Shown here in pieces: positions 12,820 through 20,787 of a stretch of DNA of 27,012 nucleotides. The position numbers were made by a program, and so were the translations under genes. Position 1 is the first letter of the stretch; each line of letters starts with the position of its first letter. Below the pieces are notes generated by a model. The model was not told the DNA's origin, did not search any database, and saw nothing but the letters and a program-made list of their open reading frames with translations. The stretch is from a virus. Where the stretch lies: positions 1 through 27,012 of IMG/VR virus record IMGVR_UViG_3300042938_001921; one strand, given 5' to 3'.

Positions 12820-15552
12820 ATGTCAACAGTAAGAATTCAAGTAAGAAGAGGTACCGCTTCACAATGGACCTCAGTAAATCCAATTTTGGCAGCAGGAGAA
12901 ATGGGTGTCGAGTCAGACACAAACCTATTTAAATTCGGTAACGGATCTTCTACATGGACTGCCCTTGCATATGCAAACAATTCAGATGTAGCGATTGGTG
13001 AAATATCCCAAGACGCAATTAACACCGCCCTTTCAATGGGAGCGGGGCTCACAAAGTCATACAACGATGGAACGAATACAATCCAGATAACAGTAGACTC
13101 AACAGTCGTAGCACTTAAGTCTTATGTAGACACTGGCGACGCAGCTTCAGTATCAACTGCAGCAGCAGATGCCACTACAAAAGCTAATGCAGCCCAAGCA
13201 GCCGCAATTTCAGCAGCAGCAGCAGATGCCACTACAAAAGCTAATGCAGCACGAGCAGCAGCAGAAGCAACAGCTGCAGCAGCACTTTCAGGTCTTTCAA
13301 ATACAGTAGATTCAGATTTTGTACCAGTATCTGACCTTGGTCAGCCAAATGGTGTTGCAACACTTAATGCAAGCACAAAAGTTCCTACATCACAAATAGA
13401 TACAGATATAATTGCTCTTAAGACATACGTTCAATCACAAGATACAGCTGCTATTCTTTCAGCTAACACTTACACTGATGGTCAGGTTGCTAACTTAATT
13501 GGTGGCGCACCAGCAGCACTAAATACTTTAATTGAACTTTCTACAGCTTTGGGTGCAGATGCAAACTTTTCAACAACAGTAACAAATGCACTTGCTTCAA
13601 AAGCACCACTAGCCGCACCAACATTTACAGGAGCAGTAGTTCTTCCTTCAACAACTTCGATTGGAAATGTTGAGGGTGGGGAAATTGCTTACCTAGATGG
13701 AGTAACATCTTCAATTCAAACTCAAATTAATGACAAGGCTCCTTCATCTGGCCCAACATTCAGCGGCACAGTAACACTACCTTCAACAACTTCAATTGGT
13801 TTAGTAGACGCAACAGAAATTGCTTACTTAAACGGAGTAACATCAACAGTTCAGGGTCAGCTCGATGCAAAGGCACCACTGGCTGGACCAATATTTACTG
13901 GCTCAGTAACACTCCCATCAACTACAGCAATAGGCACAGTAGATGGAACAGAAATTGGATACCTAGATGGAGTTACATCAACAATTCAGGGTCAGCTCGA
14001 TGCAAAGGCACCACTGGCTGGACCAATATTTACTGGCTCAGTAACACTCCCATCAACTACAGCAATAGGATCAGTTGATGGAACAGAAATCGGATATCTA
14101 AACGGAGTAACATCAACAGTTCAAGGTCAGCTTGACTCAAAAGCACCACTAGCTGGACCGATATTTACTGGCTCAGTGACACTACCTTCTACAACAGATA
14201 TTGGACAGGTAACCGCAGAAGAAATTGGATACGTAAATGGAGTAACATCTTCAATTCAAGGCCAGCTCGATGCAAAAGCACCATCCGCAGGCGCAGTATT
14301 TACAGGAAATATAACCCTTCCATCAACAACATCAATAGGACTAGTTAATTCAACTGAAATTGGATACTTAGATGGAGTTACATCTGCGGTTCAAGTACAA
14401 CTTGATGCACTAGCGCCAAAAGCAAACGCAGTATTTACAGGAACATTTGAAGCCCCAGTAGCAACAATTACTGGAGCCATGATGGCAAACGGAACAGTTA
14501 CATCATCCCAGATTGCAGATGCAACAATTGCAACAGGCGATCTTGCAGACGGAGCTGTAACTTCAGCTAAAATTTTAGACGGAACTATTCTAACAGGAGA
14601 TCTTGCAGACGAAGCTATAACATCAGCTAAGATTGCAAATGGAACTATTGTAGATGCAGATATAAATGCGTCAGCAGGAATAGCCACATCAAAGATTGCT
14701 GGACTAGATACAGCACTTGGACTACGGGCTACTCTAGCAGGTCCAACATTTACAGGTACAGTAGTTCTTCCGTCAACAACTTCAATAGGCCTAGTTGATT
14801 CAACAGAAATTGGATATGTAAATGGAGTAACATCTGCAATACAGACACAGCTGGATGCAAAAGCACCACTTGCCTCACCAACATTTACAGGTACCGTCTC
14901 AGGAATTACAAAGACCATGGTTGGACTAGGATCTGTTGATAATACAGCGGATGCTTCAAAACCAGTATCAACAGCACAGGCTACAGCAATCGCAGCTGCC
15001 AAATCAGAAGCAATTGCAGATGCAACTTCACAAGTTAATGCACTATTAACAGGTGCACCAGCAGCTCTTAACACACTTGATGAACTTGCTGCAGCACTTG
15101 GTGATGATGCAAACTTTGCCTCATCAGTAACAACCTCTCTTGGACTAAAAGCACCACTTGCCTCACCAACATTTACAGGTACAGTAACAGTTGCAGCAGC
15201 TGGCGTTGCGTTTACAGATAAAACACAAACAAAGGCTGGCGTACCTTCACGAACACCAATTGCAAGTACAATTTCTGCAAGCACAACATTGGCAGGAGGC
15301 CTACAAGATAACATGGTTCCGCTAGCTGGAGCTGTAGCAATTACAATTGGCGATGCATCAAATGCACTGTATGCTGTTGGAGAATCAGTCGATTTCTACC
15401 AGATATCAGGAACTGGTGCAAGCTTTGCTAAAACAGGATCAGTCAACCTTCTCTTCACACCAGGCGCATTGCTTAGAACAACATATTCTTCAGCAACTGC
15501 ACAAAAAGTATCTTCAACTGACTGGTTGATATACGGAGATTTGAAAGCTTAA
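12820..15552 (+). CDS. Mtd_N-like giant tail fibre, 910 aa
   Basis: I choose ATG 12820 over GTG 12811 because AGGGG is 9 nt before it and would leave no spacing for the GTG. Residues 1-45 (VRIQVRRGTASQWTSVNPIL ... GEMGVESD) match the Mtd_N-like attachment domain of gene 7093. A short coiled coil follows, then six tandem 45-residue repeats (268-537) of FTGxVTLPSTTxIGxVxxTE-type sequence. A stretch of hexapeptide-like DLADGAVTSAKI units comes next, then a seventh 45-aa copy (about 643-687), the shared PLASPTFTGTVSG module and a C-terminal beta domain ending DWLIYGDLKA, like gene 7093. It is the largest fibre here and probably trimeric. It forms its own promoter unit with the FN3/xFPP gene. Confidence 0.82.
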   Translation: MSTVRIQVRRGTASQWTSVNPILAAGEMGVESDTNLFKFGNGSSTWTALAYANNSDVAIGEISQDAINTALSMGAGLTKSYNDGTNTIQITVDSTVVALKSYVDTGDAASVSTAAADATTKANAAQAAAISAAAADATTKANAARAAAEATAAAALSGLSNTVDSDFVPVSDLGQPNGVATLNASTKVPTSQIDTDIIALKTYVQSQDTAAILSANTYTDGQVANLIGGAPAALNTLIELSTALGADANFSTTVTNALASKAPLAAPTFTGAVVLPSTTSIGNVEGGEIAYLDGVTSSIQTQINDKAPSSGPTFSGTVTLPSTTSIGLVDATEIAYLNGVTSTVQGQLDAKAPLAGPIFTGSVTLPSTTAIGTVDGTEIGYLDGVTSTIQGQLDAKAPLAGPIFTGSVTLPSTTAIGSVDGTEIGYLNGVTSTVQGQLDSKAPLAGPIFTGSVTLPSTTDIGQVTAEEIGYVNGVTSSIQGQLDAKAPSAGAVFTGNITLPSTTSIGLVNSTEIGYLDGVTSAVQVQLDALAPKANAVFTGTFEAPVATITGAMMANGTVTSSQIADATIATGDLADGAVTSAKILDGTILTGDLADEAITSAKIANGTIVDADINASAGIATSKIAGLDTALGLRATLAGPTFTGTVVLPSTTSIGLVDSTEIGYVNGVTSAIQTQLDAKAPLASPTFTGTVSGITKTMVGLGSVDNTADASKPVSTAQATAIAAAKSEAIADATSQVNALLTGAPAALNTLDELAAALGDDANFASSVTTSLGLKAPLASPTFTGTVTVAAAGVAFTDKTQTKAGVPSRTPIASTISASTTLAGGLQDNMVPLAGAVAITIGDASNALYAVGESVDFYQISGTGASFAKTGSVNLLFTPGALLRTTYSSATAQKVSSTDWLIYGDLKA
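13621..14430 (+). repeat. Six tandem 135-nt (45-aa) repeats
   Basis: Units start at 13621, 13756, 13891, 14026, 14161 and 14296, with a seventh isolated copy at 14746-14880. Units three and four are nearly identical at DNA level over about 95 nt (around 13855-13945 against 13990-14080), while the outer ones are diverged. This suggests expansion from the middle. Confidence 0.9.
14863..14931 (+). repeat. 69-nt block identical to 8323-8391
   Basis: Second copy of the fibre module block, in frame in this gene. Flanking sequence on both sides is only similar, so identity stops sharply at both edges. Confidence 0.95.
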
Positions 15553-15573
15553 TTGAATAGGGGAATATAAATA

Positions 15574-16647
15574 ATGGCAAAAAAAGTAGGTAAACACTCC
15601 GCAGCGGCTAATGATTTCTTAGAGCCAAAGCCAGTAGTAATAACATCAGCAACCGATATTGGAACTGAACGAGTTTTAAATAACGGAGCAATTAATATAA
15701 TCTGGACACTCCCAGCTGGATCGCCAGAAGCAACACTATATACCATTACCCCATCACCAGCAGTATCTGGAGCACCTTGGACAACAACAGGATTATCATA
15801 TCTTGCACAGGGATTGGCCTCAGATCAGCTATATACATTTTCAATTGTTGCGTCTAATGGCGCAGGCGCAGCAGCAGCAACAGTAACATCTGCTGTGCGG
15901 TCAACAACAAAGCCAAGCGCTCCAACTTCAGCATCAGTAGCTTCAGCACACCCAGTAGCTAATCAAGATACAGTTACATGGTCTCCTCCTACATTTACTG
16001 GAGGAAAGGCTATTTCAAGCTATACAGTTGTTTCTTCAGATGGCCCATCTTATCCAAACTCTGTTTCTCCAAAAGCTATCGCAGAGACAGGTGGAACAAC
16101 TCAAAGTTATACAATTTATGCAGTTAATCCAAACGGCTCAAGTCCAGGAACGGTTGTTGGACCAATAACAACATTTACACCACCTCACTTTCCGCCGTTT
16201 TTTCCACCTTACTTCCCACCATTCTTCCCGCCGTTCTTCCCACCACACTTCCCACCGTTCTTCCCACCTTACTTCCCACCATTCTTCCCACCGTTCTTCC
16301 CACCACACTTCCCGCCATTTTTCCCACCTTACTTCCCACCATTCTTCCCACCATTCTTCCCACCTTACTTCCCACCGTTCTTCCCACCACACTTCCCACC
16401 ATTCTTCCCACCATTCTTCCCACCTTACTTCCCACCATTCTTCCCACCACACTTCCCACCATTCTTCCCACCGTTCTTCCCACCTTACTTCCCACCATTC
16501 TTCCCACCACACTTCCCACCGTTCTTCCCACCATTCTTCCCACCTTACTTCCCACCATTCTTCCCACCACACTTCCCACCGTTCTTCCCGCCATACTTTG
16601 CGCCACCAACATTTGGTGGAAGTAAATGGTCACCAAGAGCATACTAA
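15574..16647 (+). CDS. FN3-like domains plus 34-unit xFPP repeat protein, probable adhesin
   Basis: The product is 357 aa. Residues about 22-110 and 112-200 look like two fibronectin type III-like beta domains ([20 protein letters not shown] ... [38 protein letters not shown] ... [13 protein letters not shown]). FN3 domains are common on phage tails and bind carbohydrates or act as spacers. Residues 205-340 are 34 continuous xFPP tetrapeptides with a 20-residue higher-order pattern that switches phase half way. A short tail ([16 protein letters not shown]) ends it. The array is 38% of the protein and 50% proline. It is followed by a strong hairpin, so it ends its transcript. It has the same array idea as gene 8762 with different flanking domains. 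Confidence 0.72.
   Translation: MAKKVGKHSAAANDFLEPKPVVITSATDIGTERVLNNGAINIIWTLPAGSPEATLYTITPSPAVSGAPWTTTGLSYLAQGLASDQLYTFSIVASNGAGAAAATVTSAVRSTTKPSAPTSASVASAHPVANQDTVTWSPPTFTGGKAISSYTVVSSDGPSYPNSVSPKAIAETGGTTQSYTIYAVNPNGSSPGTVVGPITTFTPPHFPPFFPPYFPPFFPPFFPPHFPPFFPPYFPPFFPPFFPPHFPPFFPPYFPPFFPPFFPPYFPPFFPPHFPPFFPPFFPPYFPPFFPPHFPPFFPPFFPPYFPPFFPPHFPPFFPPFFPPYFPPFFPPHFPPFFPPYFAPPTFGGSKWSPRAY
16186..16593 (+). repeat. xFPP array, 34 units, 60-nt higher-order period
   Basis: There are 34 in-frame 12-nt units. The order by first residue is H-F-Y-F-F three times, then Y-F-H-F-F three times, then Y-F-H-F, ending at YFAPP. The 60-nt period is nearly perfect at DNA level in the second half. It uses the same codons as the array at 9014-9217. 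Confidence 0.97.
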
Positions 16648-16655
16648 TAAGTAAA

Positions 16656-16681
16656 GTTGGGGGCTAGCAATAGCCCCCAAC
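16656..16681 (+). terminator. 11-bp perfect hairpin with GCAA tetraloop
   Basis: GTTGGGGGCTA (16656-16666) pairs with TAGCCCCCAAC (16671-16681) around GCAA, a GNRA-type tetraloop. It is the strongest stem in the window, 9 nt after the xFPP gene and immediately before a promoter. There is no U-tract, so either a factor-dependent end or an RNA 3'-end stabiliser. Confidence 0.65.
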
Positions 16682-16684
16682 AAA

Positions 16685-16693
16685 TGCTATAAT
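16685..16693 (+). promoter_or_regulatory. Extended -10 promoter TGCTATAAT
   Basis: It lies 4 nt after the hairpin and 16 nt before ATG 16710. The predicted leader is only about 10 nt and consists almost entirely of the ribosome site (AGGAGAAATA). Confidence 0.6.
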
Positions 16694-16709
16694 TTAAATA
16701 GGAGAAATA

Positions 16710-17111
16710 ATGACAAACAAAAGATATGTTTTAGTAGCAGGCGACTCAGTAGTAGACATCGTTGTATTTAATGACGCCTACTCTCAATATGAAAGATGGT
16801 CAGAGGGGTTTTCCTCAGAAAACATAACTTTTAAAGATGTTTCTGGTAATGAGAATGCAATAATAGGGTCAACTTATGCAGACGGAGTATTCACAAAATA
16901 CAACGAGCCGTCAATTCCAGTAGACGCATTTACTGGAAGATATGCAGCTCTTGCCGACAATAAAATATTCTATTTAAAGTTTGCAGACGACGGTCAGCTA
17001 AAAGATTTTTACGACACCAACTGGGAGAATATTTCAAATGTAGTAGAAATAGATGAAACCCAAGATGTTAGCTTTTTAAGTAAGTGGGCAGGTCCAGGCT
17101 TTATTAACTAA
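16710..17111 (+). CDS. Hypothetical phage protein, 133 aa
   Basis: This 133-aa soluble, acidic protein (MTNKRYVLVAGDSVVDIVVF ... FLSKWAGPGFIN) has no signal or membrane segment. Repeated aromatic/Asp-rich strands (DAYSQYERWSEG, GVFTKYNEPSIPV, FYDTNWENISNVVEID) suggest a compact beta or alpha-beta structural protein. I do not recognise the family. AGGAG precedes the ATG. It opens the transcription unit that continues into the oxygenase operon 27 nt later, so it could be a tail protein or an accessory of that operon. Confidence 0.65.
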   Translation: MTNKRYVLVAGDSVVDIVVFNDAYSQYERWSEGFSSENITFKDVSGNENAIIGSTYADGVFTKYNEPSIPVDAFTGRYAALADNKIFYLKFADDGQLKDFYDTNWENISNVVEIDETQDVSFLSKWAGPGFIN

Positions 17112-17138
17112 TAAAGTTTTATAGTAGAAAGATAAAAA

Positions 17139-17810
17139 ATGGAAAAAAATTTTTCCTATTCATCCAAAGAAGAACTTGCACCTGGAGTATGGGTGTATAG
17201 AGATGTATTCAAGCCAGAGTTTGATATTATAAATAGACTTGAAGGCACACTAAAATCTAGTAATGGTCTATACAACTGGCAAGACGCAACCGTCGGATAT
17301 AGAGAAAAAATGCCATCCTATCGTGACTGTGTAGATTTTAAAATAAACTTCTTTGACTATCCTGGTAAAGATCCATACATGGTTAAATTTGATGAAATAT
17401 GGAAAGACTCCAGAGACGCACAAAAAGTTGCATTAGATGATTACTCTGCTTTTTATAATATTGAATTAAAATATTGGGAAGCAATGAACTTTATTAGATA
17501 TGGCGAAGGCCAACACTTCTCGTATCATTCAGATCACGGATGGTCTTATATTTCAGTAGTATCTATGGTTGGCTATTTGAATGATGATTATGAAGGCGGC
17601 GGACTAAGATTTGATAAGATAGACTTAGAAGTAAAGCCAAGAGCTGGAGATCTATATATATTCCCTTCATCGTATCTATTTTCACATAGCGCATTGCCAG
17701 TAAAATCTGGAACAAAGTATTCAGTTGTTACAATGACAGACTACAATGATGCCACACACACTCAAGAATTCTACAGACAGTTTAAATCAAGCGCATCAGA
17801 GCCAGAGTAA
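17139..17810 (+). CDS. 2OG-Fe(II) oxygenase A (prolyl-hydroxylase-like)
   Basis: The product is 223 aa. The double-stranded beta-helix core shows iron ligands H130-S-D132 and H183, and K193 as the probable 2OG carboxylate ligand. Lys in place of the more common Arg is also seen in collagen prolyl 4-hydroxylases. Strand VGYLNDDYEGGGLRF and turn KPRAGDLYIFPSS are diagnostic. The N-terminal 100 residues are a variable cap. The family uses O2 and 2OG to hydroxylate a substrate, releasing succinate and CO2. It is first in a seven-gene cluster; its stop overlaps the next start (TAATG). Substrate unknown. Family call very safe. Confidence 0.92.
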   Translation: MEKNFSYSSKEELAPGVWVYRDVFKPEFDIINRLEGTLKSSNGLYNWQDATVGYREKMPSYRDCVDFKINFFDYPGKDPYMVKFDEIWKDSRDAQKVALDDYSAFYNIELKYWEAMNFIRYGEGQHFSYHSDHGWSYISVVSMVGYLNDDYEGGGLRFDKIDLEVKPRAGDLYIFPSSYLFSHSALPVKSGTKYSVVTMTDYNDATHTQEFYRQFKSSASEPE

Positions 17811-18535
17811 TGTTTAATATAGATGTATACAGAATAAGTCAGTCACCAGCAGAGATAAAACAATTAGGCATTAAAAGAGACTGGATGGATGACACTGATG
17901 ACTCACACGCATACAAATGTTTTCCATTAAGCTTAAGCAATTCACTAGGATGGGGACTTTATTTCCCAGAAGACATAACTTTTATCTGGGATGGCATTTC
18001 TTCATCCAATACAAGCGATCACGTCAAAATTCTTAAAGGCGAAAAGTATGCTTATACAAGTAGAGAAAATGCAACTATAAGTTTTAGAACAGGCTTACTG
18101 ATAAGAACAGATCCAGACGTTACAATGCTTGCAATGCCTGCTCCAAATTATATATTAGACGGAGTACAGCCATTTACAACATTAATAAGTACATCGTTTT
18201 TTAAAGGTGAGTTCCCAGTAGCTTGGAGAATAACAAGACCAAATGTAGAAATAACAATTAAAGCTGGTACACCAATAGCTTCTTTGTTGCCAATATCATT
18301 ATCAGGACTAAATAATTCTGAAGTAAATTTAAAATCAATGTTTGATTTAGAGCCAGGGTTTTTTCCTGGTGAAGATTATGGTAAAATAGTCCATGACATT
18401 AATTCTTCAGGACGGTGGACAAATTTTTACAGAGATGCTGTAGACCATAAGGGTAAAAAAATTGGAGATCATGAAGTTAAGTCTTTAAGGCTTAAAGTCA
18501 ATGATGGAAAGCCAGAGATGTGCAATGACAAATAA
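17810..18535 (+). CDS. DUF6065-like protein, copy 1
   Basis: The product is 241 aa. YKCFPLSLSNSLGWGLYFPE followed by FIWDG, a middle ATISFRTGLLIRTDPDVTML, and PVAWRITRPNVEITIKAGTP with LLPIS match what I recall of DUF6065. That family is of unknown function, probably beta-sandwich or cupin-like, and found in phages and bacteria beside oxygenases. No catalytic motif is evident. It is translationally coupled to oxygenase A by a 1-nt overlap, and its end overlaps the next gene by 11 nt. The context suggests a partner, carrier or recognition subunit for the oxygenases; this is inference. Confidence 0.65.
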   Translation: MFNIDVYRISQSPAEIKQLGIKRDWMDDTDDSHAYKCFPLSLSNSLGWGLYFPEDITFIWDGISSSNTSDHVKILKGEKYAYTSRENATISFRTGLLIRTDPDVTMLAMPAPNYILDGVQPFTTLISTSFFKGEFPVAWRITRPNVEITIKAGTPIASLLPISLSGLNNSEVNLKSMFDLEPGFFPGEDYGKIVHDINSSGRWTNFYRDAVDHKGKKIGDHEVKSLRLKVNDGKPEMCNDK

Positions 18536-19250
18536 AATAATATTTCATTCTGCAAAAACGTATAATAATAAAAATGGAGAAAATGGCCCAGTGCCAGCAG
18601 CAAACTCAGTACCATTTTGGTGGAAAGACGCAGATAGATATATTAAAGACCCTAATGGAGAGCCTTATATAAATGCAAGCGGAGTTGGAAAAGTTCTAAG
18701 CTACAAGTCCTGTCCAGCAATGCTTGATACATTTACATCTGGATACATGCTAAGAACACCATGCGATTTAGATTTTTATATAAAAAGAGGCAGAACCAAA
18801 GTAAGAATACCTGTTGGATTTGAAGATATTGTTGGTGAAAGAGAACCAATGGAAGGATTTCAAACACCCCCAGGATTTGATGATAGACATTTTCATTGGT
18901 ATTTAAATTGGGCACCGCAAGTTCCCAAAGGGTACAGCACTCTCTATGTTCAACCACTTAATCATTTTGATTTACCATACGTTACTGTTGCTGGTATAAT
19001 AGATAGTGATAAGGTTACAAACTCTGGCCTACTGCCATTTTTTTTAAAGACTGGCTTTGAAGGCGTAGTTCCAGCAGGAACACCAATTGTTCAAATATTT
19101 CCTTTTAAAAGGGAAGACTGGGAAATGGAATATAAGTTCTACACCCCAGAAGAAATCTTTGAGCAGACTAGAGAAAATTCATTAAAGTTTAGGGATCCAA
19201 ATGGTGGTGTCTATAAGAGAGACTACTGGGAAAAAAGGAAGTATAAATAA
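18525..19250 (+). CDS. DUF6065-like/related protein, copy 2
   Basis: I choose ATG 18525 (MTNKIIFHSAKTYNN) over the upstream in-frame ATGs at 18501 and 18504, because those lie deeper in the preceding gene without a ribosome site. The start is not certain. The 241-aa product is laid out like the preceding protein: CPAMLDTFTSGYMLRTPCDL, then HFHWYLNWAPQVPKGYSTLY, VQPLNHFDLPYVTVAGIIDSD, and GFEGVVPAGTPIVQIFPFKR. The last segment parallels VEITIKAGTPIASLLPIS of copy 1. Similar unnamed proteins occur near hydroxylase genes in other phages. It is likely a beta-barrel fold; function unknown. Confidence 0.62.
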   Translation: MTNKIIFHSAKTYNNKNGENGPVPAANSVPFWWKDADRYIKDPNGEPYINASGVGKVLSYKSCPAMLDTFTSGYMLRTPCDLDFYIKRGRTKVRIPVGFEDIVGEREPMEGFQTPPGFDDRHFHWYLNWAPQVPKGYSTLYVQPLNHFDLPYVTVAGIIDSDKVTNSGLLPFFLKTGFEGVVPAGTPIVQIFPFKREDWEMEYKFYTPEEIFEQTRENSLKFRDPNGGVYKRDYWEKRKYK

Positions 19251-19252
19251 AC

Positions 19253-19948
19253 ATGTCAATGCAAAAACAGATTAACACAAATGAAGGTCATGATTATAAA
19301 AAACTTGGCTCAATAACCCCATCTGGATTTTTTGGTAATTCAGTAGATAATATTGTTGAATTAAAGAACTTCGTAACCGATGAAGAAGCAAGAAGATTAA
19401 CAAATTTTGCTCTTAATAATAAGACTTGGGATATAACAAGCTCTCACACAAATGAAAATGGAACAGTAATCTATGATGCAAATGTTTGGGCGGATAGAGT
19501 TTGCACAAGAAGATCAATGGAAATTTCAGCTGATCCGACAATTGTGAATCTTGTAGAAAGCCTAATTACAAGACTACAGCCAGAAGTAGAAAAGTTTTTT
19601 AATGTAAAAATCCAAGCCACAGGACCAGCAATTGTTAGATGGCCAATTGGAACAAGACAAGACCCACATGCAGATAAAGAACTGCATGAGGGCCCAGATG
19701 CTGGAACACCAAACGATTTCCCACATTATGACATTGCATCATTGTTTTATTTTAACGATGACTATGAAGGCGGAGAGCTATTTTTCCCAGTACAAGGCAT
19801 TGAGATAAAGCCAAAAGCTGGATCTGCATATTTTTTCCCAGGAGACATGCATTATGTTCATGGAGTCAGACCAATTATATCTGGTAATAGATACACCTCT
19901 CCATTCTTTTGGAACATACTAGAGCACACTGGAGATAAGAAGCCATAA
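19253..19948 (+). CDS. 2OG-Fe(II) oxygenase B
   Basis: The product is 231 aa, with a complete canonical facial triad: H139-A-D141 (DPHADKE) and H203 (YVHGVRP), and R213 (GNRYTSPFF) for 2OG. LFYFNDDYEGGELFF and IKPKAGSAYFFPGD are the core strands. An extra 16-residue insertion between the HxD and the next strand (KELHEGPDAGTPNDFPHYD) could shape a lid. It begins 2 nt after the DUF6065-like copy 2, and its stop overlaps the next oxygenase start (TAATG). The triad is intact, so it should be catalytically active. Best fit is P4H-like protein hydroxylation; substrate unknown. Confidence 0.92.
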   Translation: MSMQKQINTNEGHDYKKLGSITPSGFFGNSVDNIVELKNFVTDEEARRLTNFALNNKTWDITSSHTNENGTVIYDANVWADRVCTRRSMEISADPTIVNLVESLITRLQPEVEKFFNVKIQATGPAIVRWPIGTRQDPHADKELHEGPDAGTPNDFPHYDIASLFYFNDDYEGGELFFPVQGIEIKPKAGSAYFFPGDMHYVHGVRPIISGNRYTSPFFWNILEHTGDKKP

Positions 19949-20787
19949 TGTCAATAGAGCATGTAGAAATCTATCCTAAAATCTTTGTTTATAAAAACAT
20001 GTTTAAAGATTTAGATGGCCTTTTAGATGCAATAAAACAGTCAGAGATAAACCCAGAAGGTTCTATTATGAGCGAGTGGGAAGACTGGTATACATTTGGA
20101 ACAGAGATAGACACATTTAATCTTAATCTTGAAAAAACAGATAGAGTAGCAAAAGAAGAAGAGCAGATCCAAGACGTAAATAAAGTTTTTTATGAAGTGG
20201 TAAACGATTACTTTAAAAAACACAATGTAGAATATAGCTTTGATTTATTTTTAGATGAAGTAGATGGTGAAGAAAAAAGCAAATGGATTAAGATGGGCCC
20301 GTCTATATGTAGGTATAATCCAGATAAAGATGTTGCAGACAATTTAGCAATGCAATATCACACAGATTATCAAATTGAAAAAAGAGATGCTAGAGGATAT
20401 AATTTTTCAGTATCAGTAACAATGTATCTTAATGATGATTACGAAGGCGGGGGAATTGATTTTTATATAAACGAAAAGCTATTCTACTATAAGCCAGAAG
20501 CAGGAGATATAATTGTTTTCCCAGCGGGGGATCCAGGATTCCTTACAGAAGATGAAGAGTTATATAGACATGGGGTTAGAAATATTAAAGGTTCTCCAAA
20601 GTACTTTATTAGAAACAATATGCTAAGATTTAATGAAGGAACAGAAGAGTGGATAAAAAATCAATCGCTTTATGGCAAAGATTTATGGCAACAGATGGAA
20701 CAAGAAAAATGGAAAGCTAATAGAGAAATTGGCTTTTATCAAGAAATTACTGAAAAAGAAATAGAGAGTGCGGTGAGAATTAAATGA
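19948..20787 (+). CDS. 2OG-Fe(II) oxygenase C
   Basis: This is the longest of the set at 279 aa. It has H138-T-D140 (MQYHTDYQ), H208 (YRHGVRN) and K218 (SPKYFIRNN) with the family spacing. MYLNDDYEGGGIDFYINEKL and YKPEAGDIIVFPAG are the core. The N-terminal 130 residues form a charged helical cap (KEEEQIQDVNKVFYEVVNDY), and there is a 40-residue Lys/Glu/Trp-rich helical tail after the core. Start and stop overlap the neighbours (TAATG, ATGA). The triad is intact; the long cap suggests a different substrate from A and B. Confidence 0.92.
   Translation: MSIEHVEIYPKIFVYKNMFKDLDGLLDAIKQSEINPEGSIMSEWEDWYTFGTEIDTFNLNLEKTDRVAKEEEQIQDVNKVFYEVVNDYFKKHNVEYSFDLFLDEVDGEEKSKWIKMGPSICRYNPDKDVADNLAMQYHTDYQIEKRDARGYNFSVSVTMYLNDDYEGGGIDFYINEKLFYYKPEAGDIIVFPAGDPGFLTEDEELYRHGVRNIKGSPKYFIRNNMLRFNEGTEEWIKNQSLYGKDLWQQMEQEKWKANREIGFYQEITEKEIESAVRIK

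Noticed and set aside
14391-15314. 307-codon minus-strand open frame antisense to the large fibre
   Set aside because: Ala/Val/Ser/Pro composition mirrors the fibre codons; no ribosome site, no domain, and all neighbours are on the plus strand.
16138-16642. Long minus-strand open frames across the 60-nt repeat (Trp/Glu- and Val/Gly-rich)
   Set aside because: They are by-products of a repeat that lacks stops in several frames; composition is absurdly simple, with no ribosome site, and the plus strand has a domain-bearing gene.
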